Positions 37,616 through 45,899 of a stretch of DNA of 64,000 bases are shown here, piece after piece; position 1 is the stretch's first letter, and the number at the start of each line of letters is the position of its first letter. The stretch lies in NCBI RefSeq assembly GCF_014194975.1, contig NZ_JACIAY010000001.1, positions 496,001-560,000 of the forward strand, written 5' to 3'. The translations under genes and the position numbers were made by a program. The notes under the pieces were generated by a model. The model was not told the origin of the DNA and ran no database searches. It worked only from the letters and a program-made list of their open reading frames with translations. This DNA comes from Sphingomonas sp. BK580 (GTDB taxonomy: Bacteria; Pseudomonadota; Alphaproteobacteria; Sphingomonadales; Sphingomonadaceae).

Positions 37616-38172
37616 GAGCCGCGCCCGGCCTCGCGCTCGCGCTCGGCACCACCGCGCTCGCCTTCGCCGGGCTCGGCATGACCGGGCATATGGCGGCGCA
37701 CATGGGCGCCGTGGCGGTCGCCGCGCCAGCGCTCGCCGCCGCGCTGCCGCGGCGTCCGCACGGCGCGGGGGCGCCGCTGCTCTGGGCGATGGTGGAGTTC
37801 GCGATCGTCTGGGCGTGGCACTTCCCCGCGCTGCGCGCGCTCGCCGACGCGCACGCCGCCGTCGCGCTCGCCGAGCAGGCGCTGTTCCTCGCCGCAGGGG
37901 TCGCGCTGTGGCGCGCCGCGCTGGCGCAGCCCGCGGCCGGCGCGGCGGCGCTGCTGCTCACCTCGATGCACATGACCCTGCTGGGCGCGCTGATCGGGCT
38001 GGCGCCGCGCCCGCTCTACGCGATGATGGCGATGCACCCGGCGCCGGGGCTCGACGCGCTCGCCGACCAGCAGCTCGGCGGCGTGGTGATGCTGGTGGTC
38101 GGCGGCGCGAGCTACTGCCTCGGCGGGCTGTGGCTGCTCGCCACCCTCTTGCGGGAGCCGCGCGCGGCATGA
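37612..38172 (+). CDS. CtaG-like cytochrome c oxidase assembly membrane protein
   Basis: This 186-residue protein has about five membrane spans and conserved His/Met positions as in the caa3-type CtaG family: GMTGHMAAHMGAVAVAAP, VEFAIVWAWHFPALR, LLTSMHMTLLGALIGLAPRPLY and the terminal ADQQLGGVVMLVVGGASYCLGGLWLL. Members are thought to aid copper insertion or assembly of caa3 oxidases. This one is shorter than many relatives (around 250-300 residues). The GTG start overlaps the preceding stop (GTGA), and its stop overlaps the cytochrome c gene. Confidence 0.8.
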   Translation: MRAAPGLALALGTTALAFAGLGMTGHMAAHMGAVAVAAPALAAALPRRPHGAGAPLLWAMVEFAIVWAWHFPALRALADAHAAVALAEQALFLAAGVALWRAALAQPAAGAAALLLTSMHMTLLGALIGLAPRPLYAMMAMHPAPGLDALADQQLGGVVMLVVGGASYCLGGLWLLATLLREPRAA

Positions 38173-39224
38173 CGATCCGGGTGACCTGGAAGCGGCTGGT
38201 CGCCGCGCTGGCGACGCTGGCGGCGGCGGGGCTGCTGTTCGCCTGGTCGGGCATCTTCAACATCGCCGCCTCGTCGGGCCACTGGGCGGTGACCGAGTGG
38301 TTCCTCCACTGGACGATGCGCAACTCGGTCAAGACGCACAGCTTCTTCGACTCGCCCGCCGACCCGGTGGCGCGCGACGGCGCGATGGTCAGCGCGGCGG
38401 GCCATTTCGCGGCGGCCTGCGCGACCTGCCACGGCGCGCCGGGCCAGCGCCCCTCGCCGGTGATGCAGCGGGCGATGCCGCCCGCGCCCGACCTGTCGGT
38501 CAACGCCAAGCAGTGGACCGACACGCAGCTGTTCTACATCCTGCGCCACGGCGTGAAGTATAGCGGCATGCCGGCCTGGGGCGGAGAAGGCCGCGACGAC
38601 GAGATCCGCCGCATGGTCGCCTTCGTGCGCCGGCTGCCGGTGATGACGGTGGCAGAATATCGCCTGCTCAGCGGCGGCGCGACCGGCGCGGGGACCACCG
38701 ACGCGCGCGCGCTCGCCGGCGCGACGCTGGCGGGCTGCGCCGCCTGCCACGGCGCCGACGGGCGCGGGCGCGGGCAGCCCGACATCCCCGTGCTCGGCGG
38801 GCAGCGCGCCGGCTACCTCGAGGCGGCGCTCGCGGCCTATGCCGACGGTCGGCGGCAGAGCGCGGTGATGGCCAATGTCGCCGCGGTGCTGACCCCGGAT
38901 CAGCGCCGCGCACTGGCCGCGCGTTTCGCCGCGATGCCGGGGCTCGGCGCGGCGCCCGGGCGCGACGCGCGCGCGCGGCTGATCGTCGAGCGCGGGCTGC
39001 CCGAGCGCCAGCTGCCGGCGTGCGCGAGCTGCCACGCGCCGGGCAAGCCGCAGCCGGTGCTCGCGGGCCAGCGCGCGGTATATCTCGCCGAGCGGCTGCG
39101 TCACTGGCGCGGTGACGAGAAGATCGTCGACGCGCGCCAGCCGCAGCAGGTGATGCCGGTCATCGCGCGGCGGATCCCGGAGGAGATGATCGAGCCGCTC
39201 GCGCGCTACTTCGCGGGGGAGTGA
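38169..39224 (+). CDS. membrane-anchored triheme cytochrome c
   Basis: This 351-residue protein has an N-terminal anchor (LVAALATLAAAGLLFAW). Three heme c motifs are present: Cys84-Cys87-His88 (CATCH), Cys190-Cys193-His194 (CAACH) and Cys285-Cys288-His289 (CASCH), with candidate Met ligands such as YSGMPAW and QVMPVI. The first domain resembles single-heme cytochromes of alcohol-dehydrogenase-type chains; the second and third resemble a diheme cytochrome c4-like unit. As the last gene of the oxidase operon (ATGA overlap with the CtaG-like gene), it probably feeds electrons into the CuA subunit. Confidence 0.88.
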   Translation: MTIRVTWKRLVAALATLAAAGLLFAWSGIFNIAASSGHWAVTEWFLHWTMRNSVKTHSFFDSPADPVARDGAMVSAAGHFAAACATCHGAPGQRPSPVMQRAMPPAPDLSVNAKQWTDTQLFYILRHGVKYSGMPAWGGEGRDDEIRRMVAFVRRLPVMTVAEYRLLSGGATGAGTTDARALAGATLAGCAACHGADGRGRGQPDIPVLGGQRAGYLEAALAAYADGRRQSAVMANVAAVLTPDQRRALAARFAAMPGLGAAPGRDARARLIVERGLPERQLPACASCHAPGKPQPVLAGQRAVYLAERLRHWRGDEKIVDARQPQQVMPVIARRIPEEMIEPLARYFAGE

Positions 39225-39319
39225 GGTCATTCGTCTCGCTCGCTTCCGTGTTCGTGAGACGACGAGGTCGTGGCCGCGGGCGCGACGAAAAGGGACCACC
39301 GGCGGCGCGTTGCAGCCAT

Positions 39320-39715
39320 ATGATCGCAACCAGATTTCTCCTGGCGCTGTCGCTGGTGGCAGCGGCTCCCCCGAGCCTATCGGCGATGAAGTGGGAGAAG
39401 CGCGTGCTGCTCATCGCCGCACCCGGCGAGCAGGACCCGTTACTTCAGCAGCAGCGACGGATCATGCGCCGATGGACAGCCGCCGCGGCCGAGCGCGACC
39501 TCGCGGTGGTCGAGATCGTCGGGAACGACGTGACAGGCGCGAGTGATACGTCGGCAAGCCTGCGCGAGCGCTTCCGACTACCGAGAGACGGCTTCTCGGC
39601 CCTCCTGATCGGCAAGGATGGTGGGACCAAGCTGCGCCGGACGCACCCGATCGCTGCGGCCGACCTCGAAGAAACGATCGACGCGATGCCGATGCGTCGC
39701 CAAGAACGTCACTGA
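39320..39715 (+). CDS. exported DUF4174 protein
   Basis: This 131-residue protein has a signal peptide (MIATRFLLALSLVAAAPPSLSA) followed by a DUF4174-type domain: KWEKRVLLIAAPGEQDPLLQQQRRIMRRW, then RDLAVVEIVG and GFSALLIGKDGGTKLRR. The fold is thioredoxin-like without cysteines; the function is unknown. The frame extends back to a GTG at 39221 that overlaps the cytochrome c stop (GTGA), but this would place a 33-residue basic segment before the signal peptide, so ATG 39320 is preferred although its ribosome binding site is weak. Confidence 0.75.
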   Translation: MIATRFLLALSLVAAAPPSLSAMKWEKRVLLIAAPGEQDPLLQQQRRIMRRWTAAAAERDLAVVEIVGNDVTGASDTSASLRERFRLPRDGFSALLIGKDGGTKLRRTHPIAAADLEETIDAMPMRRQERH

Positions 39716-39796
39716 TCGATCCCGGCGCAGCACCGCAGAACACCGGGGTTCCAGCAGCGGGTAGCGACGGGGAGGCGATCTCGCCTCGACCGTTGA

Positions 39797-41524
39797 TCAG
39801 TACCAACGCCAGTCCGACGCCGCGCCGCGGCAGCCGCCCGCTGCGCCGCTCCGGTACGCACGGCCTCGCACCACCCGGCCCGTGCGCGCGCCCGTGGGTC
39901 GACCATCGCGAAGCGCGAACCGCCCATTGACCAGGACGGTGCCGACCCCCGTCGCCAATCGCGCTGGGCGCTCGTAGGTGGCGCGATCGGTGATCGTGGC
40001 GGGATCGAACACCACCACGTCGGCGAACTGCCCGGCGCGCAGCCGGCCGCGATCCTTGATCGCGAGATTGTCAGCCGGCAGACTGGTCAGCCGACGCACC
40101 GCCTCGGCGAGCGTGACGTCGTGCGTGTCGCGGACGTAATGGCCGAGCAGCCGAGCGAAATTGCCGTACGCTCGCGGATGGTCCTTGGTACGCAGGAACA
40201 CGCCCTCCGGCGCGGGCGCGGCCTCGTCCGAGCCGAAGCTCATCCACGGCTGCCGGATCGCCTTGCGGACGTTGTCCTCGCTCATCAGGAAATAGGCGAT
40301 GCCGACGCGCGAGCCGTCCTCGACCACCAGGTCCATCGCGGTCTCCTCGGGCGAGCTACCGCGCTCGCGCGCCACCGCGGCCAGCGTCTTGCCCGCGAGC
40401 GGCTTGAGCTTGGGGTTCTTGAAGCCGAGCAGCAACGTGCCCTCCGCCCCCGCGCCGGCGAGCAGATTCTCCCAGTCCCTCGGGTGCGGGTCGCGCATCG
40501 CGGCGGCGACCTTGGCGCGCGTCGCCGGATCCCTCAGCCGCGCGATCCACGCGTCGAGCCCGCCCGCCTGCACCCAGGGCGGCATCGCCGCGTCGAGCCC
40601 GGTCGCGCCGGCGGTGTAGGTGTACATGTTCGCGGAGACGCGCACGCCGCGCGCGCGCGCCGCCTCGATCGCGGCGATGACACCGTCGATCTTGCCCCAA
40701 TTGTCGCGGCCGGCCTGTTTGAAATGGTAGATCTCGGCGGGCGCGCCCGACGCCTCGGCGATCGCGATCGTCTCGGCGACGCCCCCCTCCAGCCGGTCGC
40801 CCTCGCTGCGCATATGGACGGTGTAGATCCCGCCACACGCCGCCGACACCTTCGCCAGCGCGATCAGCTCGGGCGTCCTGGCGAACGTGGCGGGCGTGTA
40901 GATCAGCATGTCGGTCAGGCCGAGCGCGCCCTGCTCCATCGCCGCGCGCACCAACCCGCGCATCCGCTCGAGCTGCGCCGGCGTCGGCTGGACGTCGTCG
41001 GCACCCAGCACCGCCTCGCGTACCGTGCCCGCGCCGACGAAGGAGGCGACGTTGGGCGCGATCGCGCGGCGCGACAGCACGTCGAGATAGCCGCCGAGCG
41101 TCGTCCAGGTCACGGGATAGCGGAGGTCGCCCTGCTCCTTGACCATGTCGCGCCGCATCGTCGGGCTGAGCGGCCCCATCGAGAACTCGCCCATCACCTC
41201 CAGCGTGATGCCCTGCGCCAGGTCGGACAGCGCGCGGCCGTCGACCAGCAGGCTCTCCTCTGGATGCGCCAGCATATTGACGAAGCCGGGCGAGACCGCC
41301 TTGCCGCGCGCGTCCAGCTCGGTCGCGCCGCGCTCCGCGACGTGCGGCGCGACCGTCGCGATCCGGTCACCGGCGATGGCGACGTCGCCGACGAAGGGCG
41401 TGCCGCCCGAGCCGTCGTAGATCGTCCCGCCGCGGATCACGACGTCGTAGCGCGGCGGCGACGCGGCACCTGCCAACGGCAGCGGGGCGAGCAACAGGGC
41501 GGCGAGCGATATCAGGCGCTTCAT
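39797..41524 (-). CDS. exported D-aminoacylase-like amidohydrolase
   Basis: This 575-residue protein has a signal peptide (LISLAALLLAPLPLAGAA) and resembles N-acyl-D-amino-acid deacylases: YDVVIRGGTIYDGSGGTPFVGDVAI, the ligand His in YTVHMRSEGDRLEGG, the His in EIYHFKQAG, and GSDEAAPAPEG with the catalytic Asp. The usual HxH after PGF is replaced by VNMLAHPEES, so the first alpha-metal ligand is absent. D-aminoacylases can work with one metal, so activity is possible. It would release D-amino acids from N-acyl forms. It is followed upstream by an Lrp-type regulator 26 bases away in the same direction, and it lies beside a D-amino-acid/peptide locus. Confidence 0.82.
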   Translation of the reverse strand: MKRLISLAALLLAPLPLAGAASPPRYDVVIRGGTIYDGSGGTPFVGDVAIAGDRIATVAPHVAERGATELDARGKAVSPGFVNMLAHPEESLLVDGRALSDLAQGITLEVMGEFSMGPLSPTMRRDMVKEQGDLRYPVTWTTLGGYLDVLSRRAIAPNVASFVGAGTVREAVLGADDVQPTPAQLERMRGLVRAAMEQGALGLTDMLIYTPATFARTPELIALAKVSAACGGIYTVHMRSEGDRLEGGVAETIAIAEASGAPAEIYHFKQAGRDNWGKIDGVIAAIEAARARGVRVSANMYTYTAGATGLDAAMPPWVQAGGLDAWIARLRDPATRAKVAAAMRDPHPRDWENLLAGAGAEGTLLLGFKNPKLKPLAGKTLAAVARERGSSPEETAMDLVVEDGSRVGIAYFLMSEDNVRKAIRQPWMSFGSDEAAPAPEGVFLRTKDHPRAYGNFARLLGHYVRDTHDVTLAEAVRRLTSLPADNLAIKDRGRLRAGQFADVVVFDPATITDRATYERPARLATGVGTVLVNGRFALRDGRPTGARTGRVVRGRAYRSGAAGGCRGAASDWRWY

Positions 41525-41550
41525 GGCGGCTCCTCGGCGGCGAAATCGGG

Positions 41551-42012
41551 TCAGATCGGCAGCTCGGACGTGGACTTGATCTCGGACAAGGCGACGGTGG
41601 AGGTGATCTCCTGCACGCCCGGCAGCCGGCTCAGCTTGTCGAAGAAGAAGCGCTCGTACGCGTCGATGTCGCGCGCGACGATGCGCAGCATGAAGTCGGT
41701 CGTGCCCATCAGCACATAGGCGTCGAGCACCTCGGGGAAGCCGCGGATCGCCTCGGCGAACTCGTCGAGGTTGGCGCGGCCGTGCGCGTTGAGCCGCACC
41801 TGCGCGAAGATGTGCGCGCTCAGCCCGACCTTGCGACGGTCCACCAGCGCGACGCGGCCGCGGATCACGCCCTCGCGCTCGAGCCGGTCGATGCGACGCC
41901 AGCACGGCGAGGCGGACAGGCCGACCTTGGCGGCGAGCTCGGCGACGGTCTGCTGCCCGTCGCGCTGCAGCTCGCGCAGGATGCGACGCTCATAGTCGTC
42001 GAGCTGGGTCAT
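41551..42012 (-). CDS. Lrp/AsnC family transcriptional regulator
   Basis: This 153-residue protein has the Lrp helix-turn-helix (LDDYERRILRELQRDGQQTVAELAAKVGLSASPCWRRIDRLEREGVI) and the RAM/AsnC ligand domain (VRLNAHGRANLDEFAEAI ... VLDAYVLMGTTDFMLRI). ATG 42012 is chosen; the longer frame to 42054 has a weaker N-terminus. It is probably the amino-acid-responsive regulator of the D-aminoacylase-like gene with which it forms a pair, and of the divergent small gene. Confidence 0.9.
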   Translation of the reverse strand: MTQLDDYERRILRELQRDGQQTVAELAAKVGLSASPCWRRIDRLEREGVIRGRVALVDRRKVGLSAHIFAQVRLNAHGRANLDEFAEAIRGFPEVLDAYVLMGTTDFMLRIVARDIDAYERFFFDKLSRLPGVQEITSTVALSEIKSTSELPI

Positions 42013-42141
42013 TCGTGCCGCGATCCGGGTACATGCGGGATGAACATGCCCCAACGTAGCGGCAGCAACGTGGATGAGGAGACCTTTTCCGCGGCGGCGC
42101 TGCCATCCTGTGCGCCAACGATCTTACCGAGGCTCACCCGC

Positions 42142-42372
42142 ATGACCGTCCGCTTCCTCGTCGCCGGCGAGGCCTCGCCCGACCTGCCGCTGCGCGTGCT
42201 CAACCTGCTCGCGCTCCGCTCGATCGCGTTCGACGCGGCGTCGGTCGAGCGCGACGGCGACACGTACCGCATCGGCGTCGCGGTGAGCGGGCTGGAGGAC
42301 GGCGTCGCCGAGCTGCTCCTCGCCAAGATGCGCGCGCTGGTGCTGGTGGAGAGTGCCACGCTCAGTAGTTGA
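42142..42372 (+). CDS. small ACT-like protein
   Basis: This 76-residue protein (MTVRFLVAGEASPDLPLRVLNLLALRSIAFDAASVERD...) has the beta-alpha-beta pattern of a lone ACT domain, similar to the small regulatory subunits of acetolactate synthase. It is divergent from the Lrp-type regulator with 129 bases between starts and overlaps the 3' end of the convergent serine hydrolase gene by 11 bases. A role in amino-acid sensing is plausible but unproven. Confidence 0.6.
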   Translation: MTVRFLVAGEASPDLPLRVLNLLALRSIAFDAASVERDGDTYRIGVAVSGLEDGVAELLLAKMRALVLVESATLSS

Positions 42373-44320
42373 GGCTCCAGCCGATCAGGTGCGCCATCGC
42401 GGCGACCCACAACAGGCCGAGGAACGCCAGCGCGACCATCACCGCCCGCAGCCGCACGCCCCAGCCGAACGCGCCGCGGAACGCCTCCACCAGGTTCCAC
42501 AGCCCGATCAGCGCTGCCGCGATCGGGATCACCGCGGCCACCTGGAGCAACCGGATCGTGCCGTCGAGCGTGGCATTGTAGGCGTCGACCTGCTGGCTCA
42601 GGATCGGCGCGACGACGGTGTACCAGCCGGCGACATAGACGAGGTCGGCGACCGCACCGACGCGCACCAGCAGCCGCGCGCGCGCGGCGCGCCCGGTCGC
42701 CACCGGCGGCGCGGCGTAGCGGCGGCGGATCCACCAGCCCGCTGGCCAAGCGATCACGGTGAGCAGCAGCACCAGCAGCGACAGGCCGGCGATCGTCTGG
42801 AACATCGTCGAGTCGCGCGCCGCCGGCACCGCCTGGAGCACGCCTACCGGGTTCTGGCTGTCGACGAGCGTGCGCCGCCCGCGCAGCTCCGTCACGCGCA
42901 GCAGCCGCGTGCCGTCGACCGCGCGCCACAGCCCCGGCGCGATCTCGCGGAAACGCTTGCCCTCGATCGAGGAGACGCTGATCGTGCCGTCGTCGTTGGC
43001 GCTGACCACGTCCTGCTGGAGCAGGTAGAACAGGCTGATGAAGCCGGTCTCGACGCGGCGCGAGCTCTCGTAATGCCCCGCCAGCGCGCGCGCGTCCACC
43101 GCGGCACTGGCGATCGCGGGCGGCAGCGGCGCAGGCGTGGCGGGGAAGTAGCGGTCCATGAACAGGTCGAACAGCCGCTCGCGCGCGCCATAGACCGCGT
43201 CGCGCTCGCCGCGGCTGCTGAAGCTCATGAACAGGCCGACGTTCTTCTCGGGCAGCAGCGCCAGGTCGGTGTGAAACACGATCGTGTCACCGCCGTGGCC
43301 GATCACGGTCGTGCCGTTGCGCTGCATCCAGAAGAAGCCGTGCGCCATCGTGTCGAAGCCGGCGGCGGGCGGCGTCGGCGGGCGGTGCATGAACGCGACC
43401 GTCCCGGGGCGCAGGATGCGCGCGCCGCCGTAGCTGCCCCCGCCGAGGTGCGCGAGCATGAAGCGCGCCATGTCGTCCGCGGTGGAGGCGACGCTGCCCG
43501 CCGGCGCGGTGCCGACCAGCTCATAGGCGTGCGGCGGCCCGTCGCTGGTGTCATACCCCTTGGCGGCGAGCGGCGCGAGCGCGGGCGGCAGCGGCTGGAC
43601 GAAGGTGGTGTGCGCCATGCCCAGCGGGCCGGTGATGTGGTGCGCGACATAAGCCTCGAACGGCTCGCCCGAGACGCGCTGGACAATATAGCCGGCGAGC
43701 GCGACGCCGTAGTTGGAATAGGCCGGCGCCTCACCCGGCTTGAACAGGAAGGGGCGCGTATTCTCCTTGAGATAGCGCTCAGTGGTCTTGAGCAGTTTCG
43801 GGTCGCTGGCGAGCAGGTCCTTGAGCCCCTCCTCGAAGCCGCCGCGGTGCTGCATCAGGTCGTTGATCGTCACCGCGCGGCCCGGCGGGGTGATGCGGAA
43901 ATCGAGGTAGCGGTTGACGTCGGCGTCGAGGTCGATCCTGCCCTGCTCGACGAGCTGCATCACCGCGGTCCAGGTGAGCAGCTTGGAGGTCGAGCCGATC
44001 CGCATCAGCGAGCGGCGCGGGTCCATCGGCGTCTTGGCGGCGACGTCGGCGTAGCCGTAGCCCTTCTCGAACAGGATCGCGCCGTCCTTGACAACCGCGA
44101 CCTGCGCGCCCGCGATCTTCCCCGCCTGGAGCGCGGCGGGCATGTAGCCGTCGAGCCAGGCGCCGACGTCGGCTTCGGTGAGCTGGGGCGCGCTCGCGGG
44201 CGTGGCGGGCGCCGGCGGCGTCTCGATGCCGGGCGCCGCGGGCGGCGCTACGGGCGGGCGCGCGGCCGGCGTCGCGGCGACGAGCAGCGCGGGGAGGAGC
44301 GCCAGCAGAAGCGTCTTCAT
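42362..44320 (-). CDS. penicillin-binding-protein-like serine hydrolase with C-terminal membrane domain
   Basis: This 652-residue protein has a signal peptide, a Pro/Ala-rich linker and a class C beta-lactamase/DD-peptidase fold. The SxxK is STSK (Ser110-Lys113), YSN begins at Tyr201, and a third-motif equivalent lies near VIGHGGDT. The C-terminal 160 or so residues form about four membrane spans. Architecture and sequence match the gene at 52680-54680, so they are paralogues. Likely substrates are D-amino-acid peptides or beta-lactam-like amides in the periplasm. The chosen ATG stands six bases after GAGAGG; the ATG at 44326 lies directly on that site. It is the last gene of the operon behind the TonB receptor. 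Confidence 0.85.
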   Translation of the reverse strand: MKTLLLALLPALLVAATPAARPPVAPPAAPGIETPPAPATPASAPQLTEADVGAWLDGYMPAALQAGKIAGAQVAVVKDGAILFEKGYGYADVAAKTPMDPRRSLMRIGSTSKLLTWTAVMQLVEQGRIDLDADVNRYLDFRITPPGRAVTINDLMQHRGGFEEGLKDLLASDPKLLKTTERYLKENTRPFLFKPGEAPAYSNYGVALAGYIVQRVSGEPFEAYVAHHITGPLGMAHTTFVQPLPPALAPLAAKGYDTSDGPPHAYELVGTAPAGSVASTADDMARFMLAHLGGGSYGGARILRPGTVAFMHRPPTPPAAGFDTMAHGFFWMQRNGTTVIGHGGDTIVFHTDLALLPEKNVGLFMSFSSRGERDAVYGARERLFDLFMDRYFPATPAPLPPAIASAAVDARALAGHYESSRRVETGFISLFYLLQQDVVSANDDGTISVSSIEGKRFREIAPGLWRAVDGTRLLRVTELRGRRTLVDSQNPVGVLQAVPAARDSTMFQTIAGLSLLVLLLTVIAWPAGWWIRRRYAAPPVATGRAARARLLVRVGAVADLVYVAGWYTVVAPILSQQVDAYNATLDGTIRLLQVAAVIPIAAALIGLWNLVEAFRGAFGWGVRLRAVMVALAFLGLLWVAAMAHLIGWSLNY

Positions 44321-44330
44321 CGTCATCCTC

Positions 44331-45899
44331 TCACCTCGCGGGCTCGGGCTCGAACAGCAGGTCGGCATAGTCGAAGCTGAAATCGGCGATCGGCGACACC
44401 GGCCGCGCCGTGACGCGCGCCACCTTGCCCGCGGCGTCGAGCGCGAAGGTGAGATAGGCCGGCTCGATCGCGGGATCGTCGAAGCGCGCGACGAACGTGT
44501 CATACTGATAATTTTCGAGCCGCCCCGCCATGCGCGGCGTCGGCACGAAGCGCACCGTCAGCCCGGCGGCGTCGCCTCCGACCTCGATCGGGCCGTACCA
44601 GCGGTCGACGTAGCGCCCGGCATAACGCGGCAGCGGCAGCGACGGCCCGACCTGGGCGGGCGCCGCCGCCTTGGCGCGCACCGCCGCCTCGGCCGCGGCG
44701 ATCCGCTGCGCGCGATAGCGCGTGAAGCGTGCCGGCCAGTCCTGCCGCTTCGCTCCTAGATAATGATCGATCAGCTCCCACATCAGACCATGCCGCGGCG
44801 CGGCTTCCTCGCTGTTGAGCTCGATCGCGAAGCCGACATGGCGCGCGGGGATCATCACCACCACCGAGGTCATGCCGAACAGCCCGCCGGCGTGCCACAC
44901 GATCCGCTCGCCGCGATAATCGCGCACCTCCCAGCCGAGCGCATAGGCGTCGAAGGTCGGGGTGGTCGCCGCGACCGGCTCGGGCAGCGGGGTGATCGGG
45001 ATCGGCGTCACCGGCGCCCACATCTCGCGCCCCGCCGCGGCGGAGAAGACGCGCGTGCCGTCCGCCGCGACACCGCCGCCCAATTGCAGTTGCAGCCAGC
45101 GCGCCATGTCGGTGGCGCTCGCCGCGATCAGCCCGGCGGGCGCGGCGGCCTGGGGCAGCTGGTCGCGCTCGTCGAGCCCGCGCATCGTGCCGGTGCCGCG
45201 CACCGCGCCGCCGAAGCGCGCGTGCGGCAGCGCGCGGTTGGGCATCGCCCAGAAGGCCGCCAGCTCGCCCGTCGCGCCCGCCATGCCGGCGGGGGCGAGC
45301 ACGTGCGCTCGGACATACTCCTCCCACCGTCGCCCGCTGACCGCCTCGATCAGCTGCCCGGCGACGGTGTAGAGGACGTTGTCATAGGCATAGCCGCTGC
45401 GGAAGCTGGTCGCGGGCGCGATATAGCGCAGCCGCCGCACGATCTCGGCGCGCGAATAGCTGCCGCGGGGCACGTACAGCAGGTCGCCCGCGCCGAGCCC
45501 GAGCCCGCTGCGATGCACCAGCAGGTCGCGCACCGTCATCTCGCGCGTCACCCAGGCATCGTACATCTGGAAGCCGGGCAGATGGTCGACCACCCGGTCG
45601 TCCCAGCCGAGCGTGCCCGCATCGACGAGCGTCGCGATCGCCGCCGCGGTCATCGCCTTGGCGGTCGAGCCGATCAGGAAGGCGGTGTCCGCGTCGACTC
45701 GCTCGGGCGCGCCCTGTCGCCGCACGCCATAGCCCCGGGCGAGCGTGACCTCGCCGTCCTCGACGATCGCCACCGCCATGCCCGGCGTGCCCGAGGCGCG
45801 CATCACCTGCTCGACCCGCGCGTCGAAGCCCTTGGGCGGCGCGGCGGAGGCGGGCGCGGCGACGAGCGTTGCGAGCAGGACAATCGCGGCGTGTCTCAT
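44331..45899 (-). CDS. penicillin-binding-protein-like serine hydrolase
   Basis: This 522-residue protein has a signal peptide (AAIVLLATLVAAPASA) and a beta-lactamase-like domain: SxxK as STAK (Ser78-Lys81), YxN as YDN in SGYAYDNVLYTVAGQLI, and a late HAGG motif in IVWHAGGLFGM that may take the place of the third catalytic motif. A lipocalin-like C-terminal beta domain follows (LPLPRYAGRYVDRWYGPIEV), as in D-aminopeptidase/esterase relatives. There is no membrane tail. Its start overlaps the stop of the permease gene (ATGA) and it is followed after 10 bases by the next serine hydrolase. Confidence 0.87.
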   Translation of the reverse strand: MRHAAIVLLATLVAAPASAAPPKGFDARVEQVMRASGTPGMAVAIVEDGEVTLARGYGVRRQGAPERVDADTAFLIGSTAKAMTAAAIATLVDAGTLGWDDRVVDHLPGFQMYDAWVTREMTVRDLLVHRSGLGLGAGDLLYVPRGSYSRAEIVRRLRYIAPATSFRSGYAYDNVLYTVAGQLIEAVSGRRWEEYVRAHVLAPAGMAGATGELAAFWAMPNRALPHARFGGAVRGTGTMRGLDERDQLPQAAAPAGLIAASATDMARWLQLQLGGGVAADGTRVFSAAAGREMWAPVTPIPITPLPEPVAATTPTFDAYALGWEVRDYRGERIVWHAGGLFGMTSVVVMIPARHVGFAIELNSEEAAPRHGLMWELIDHYLGAKRQDWPARFTRYRAQRIAAAEAAVRAKAAAPAQVGPSLPLPRYAGRYVDRWYGPIEVGGDAAGLTVRFVPTPRMAGRLENYQYDTFVARFDDPAIEPAYLTFALDAAGKVARVTARPVSPIADFSFDYADLLFEPEPAR

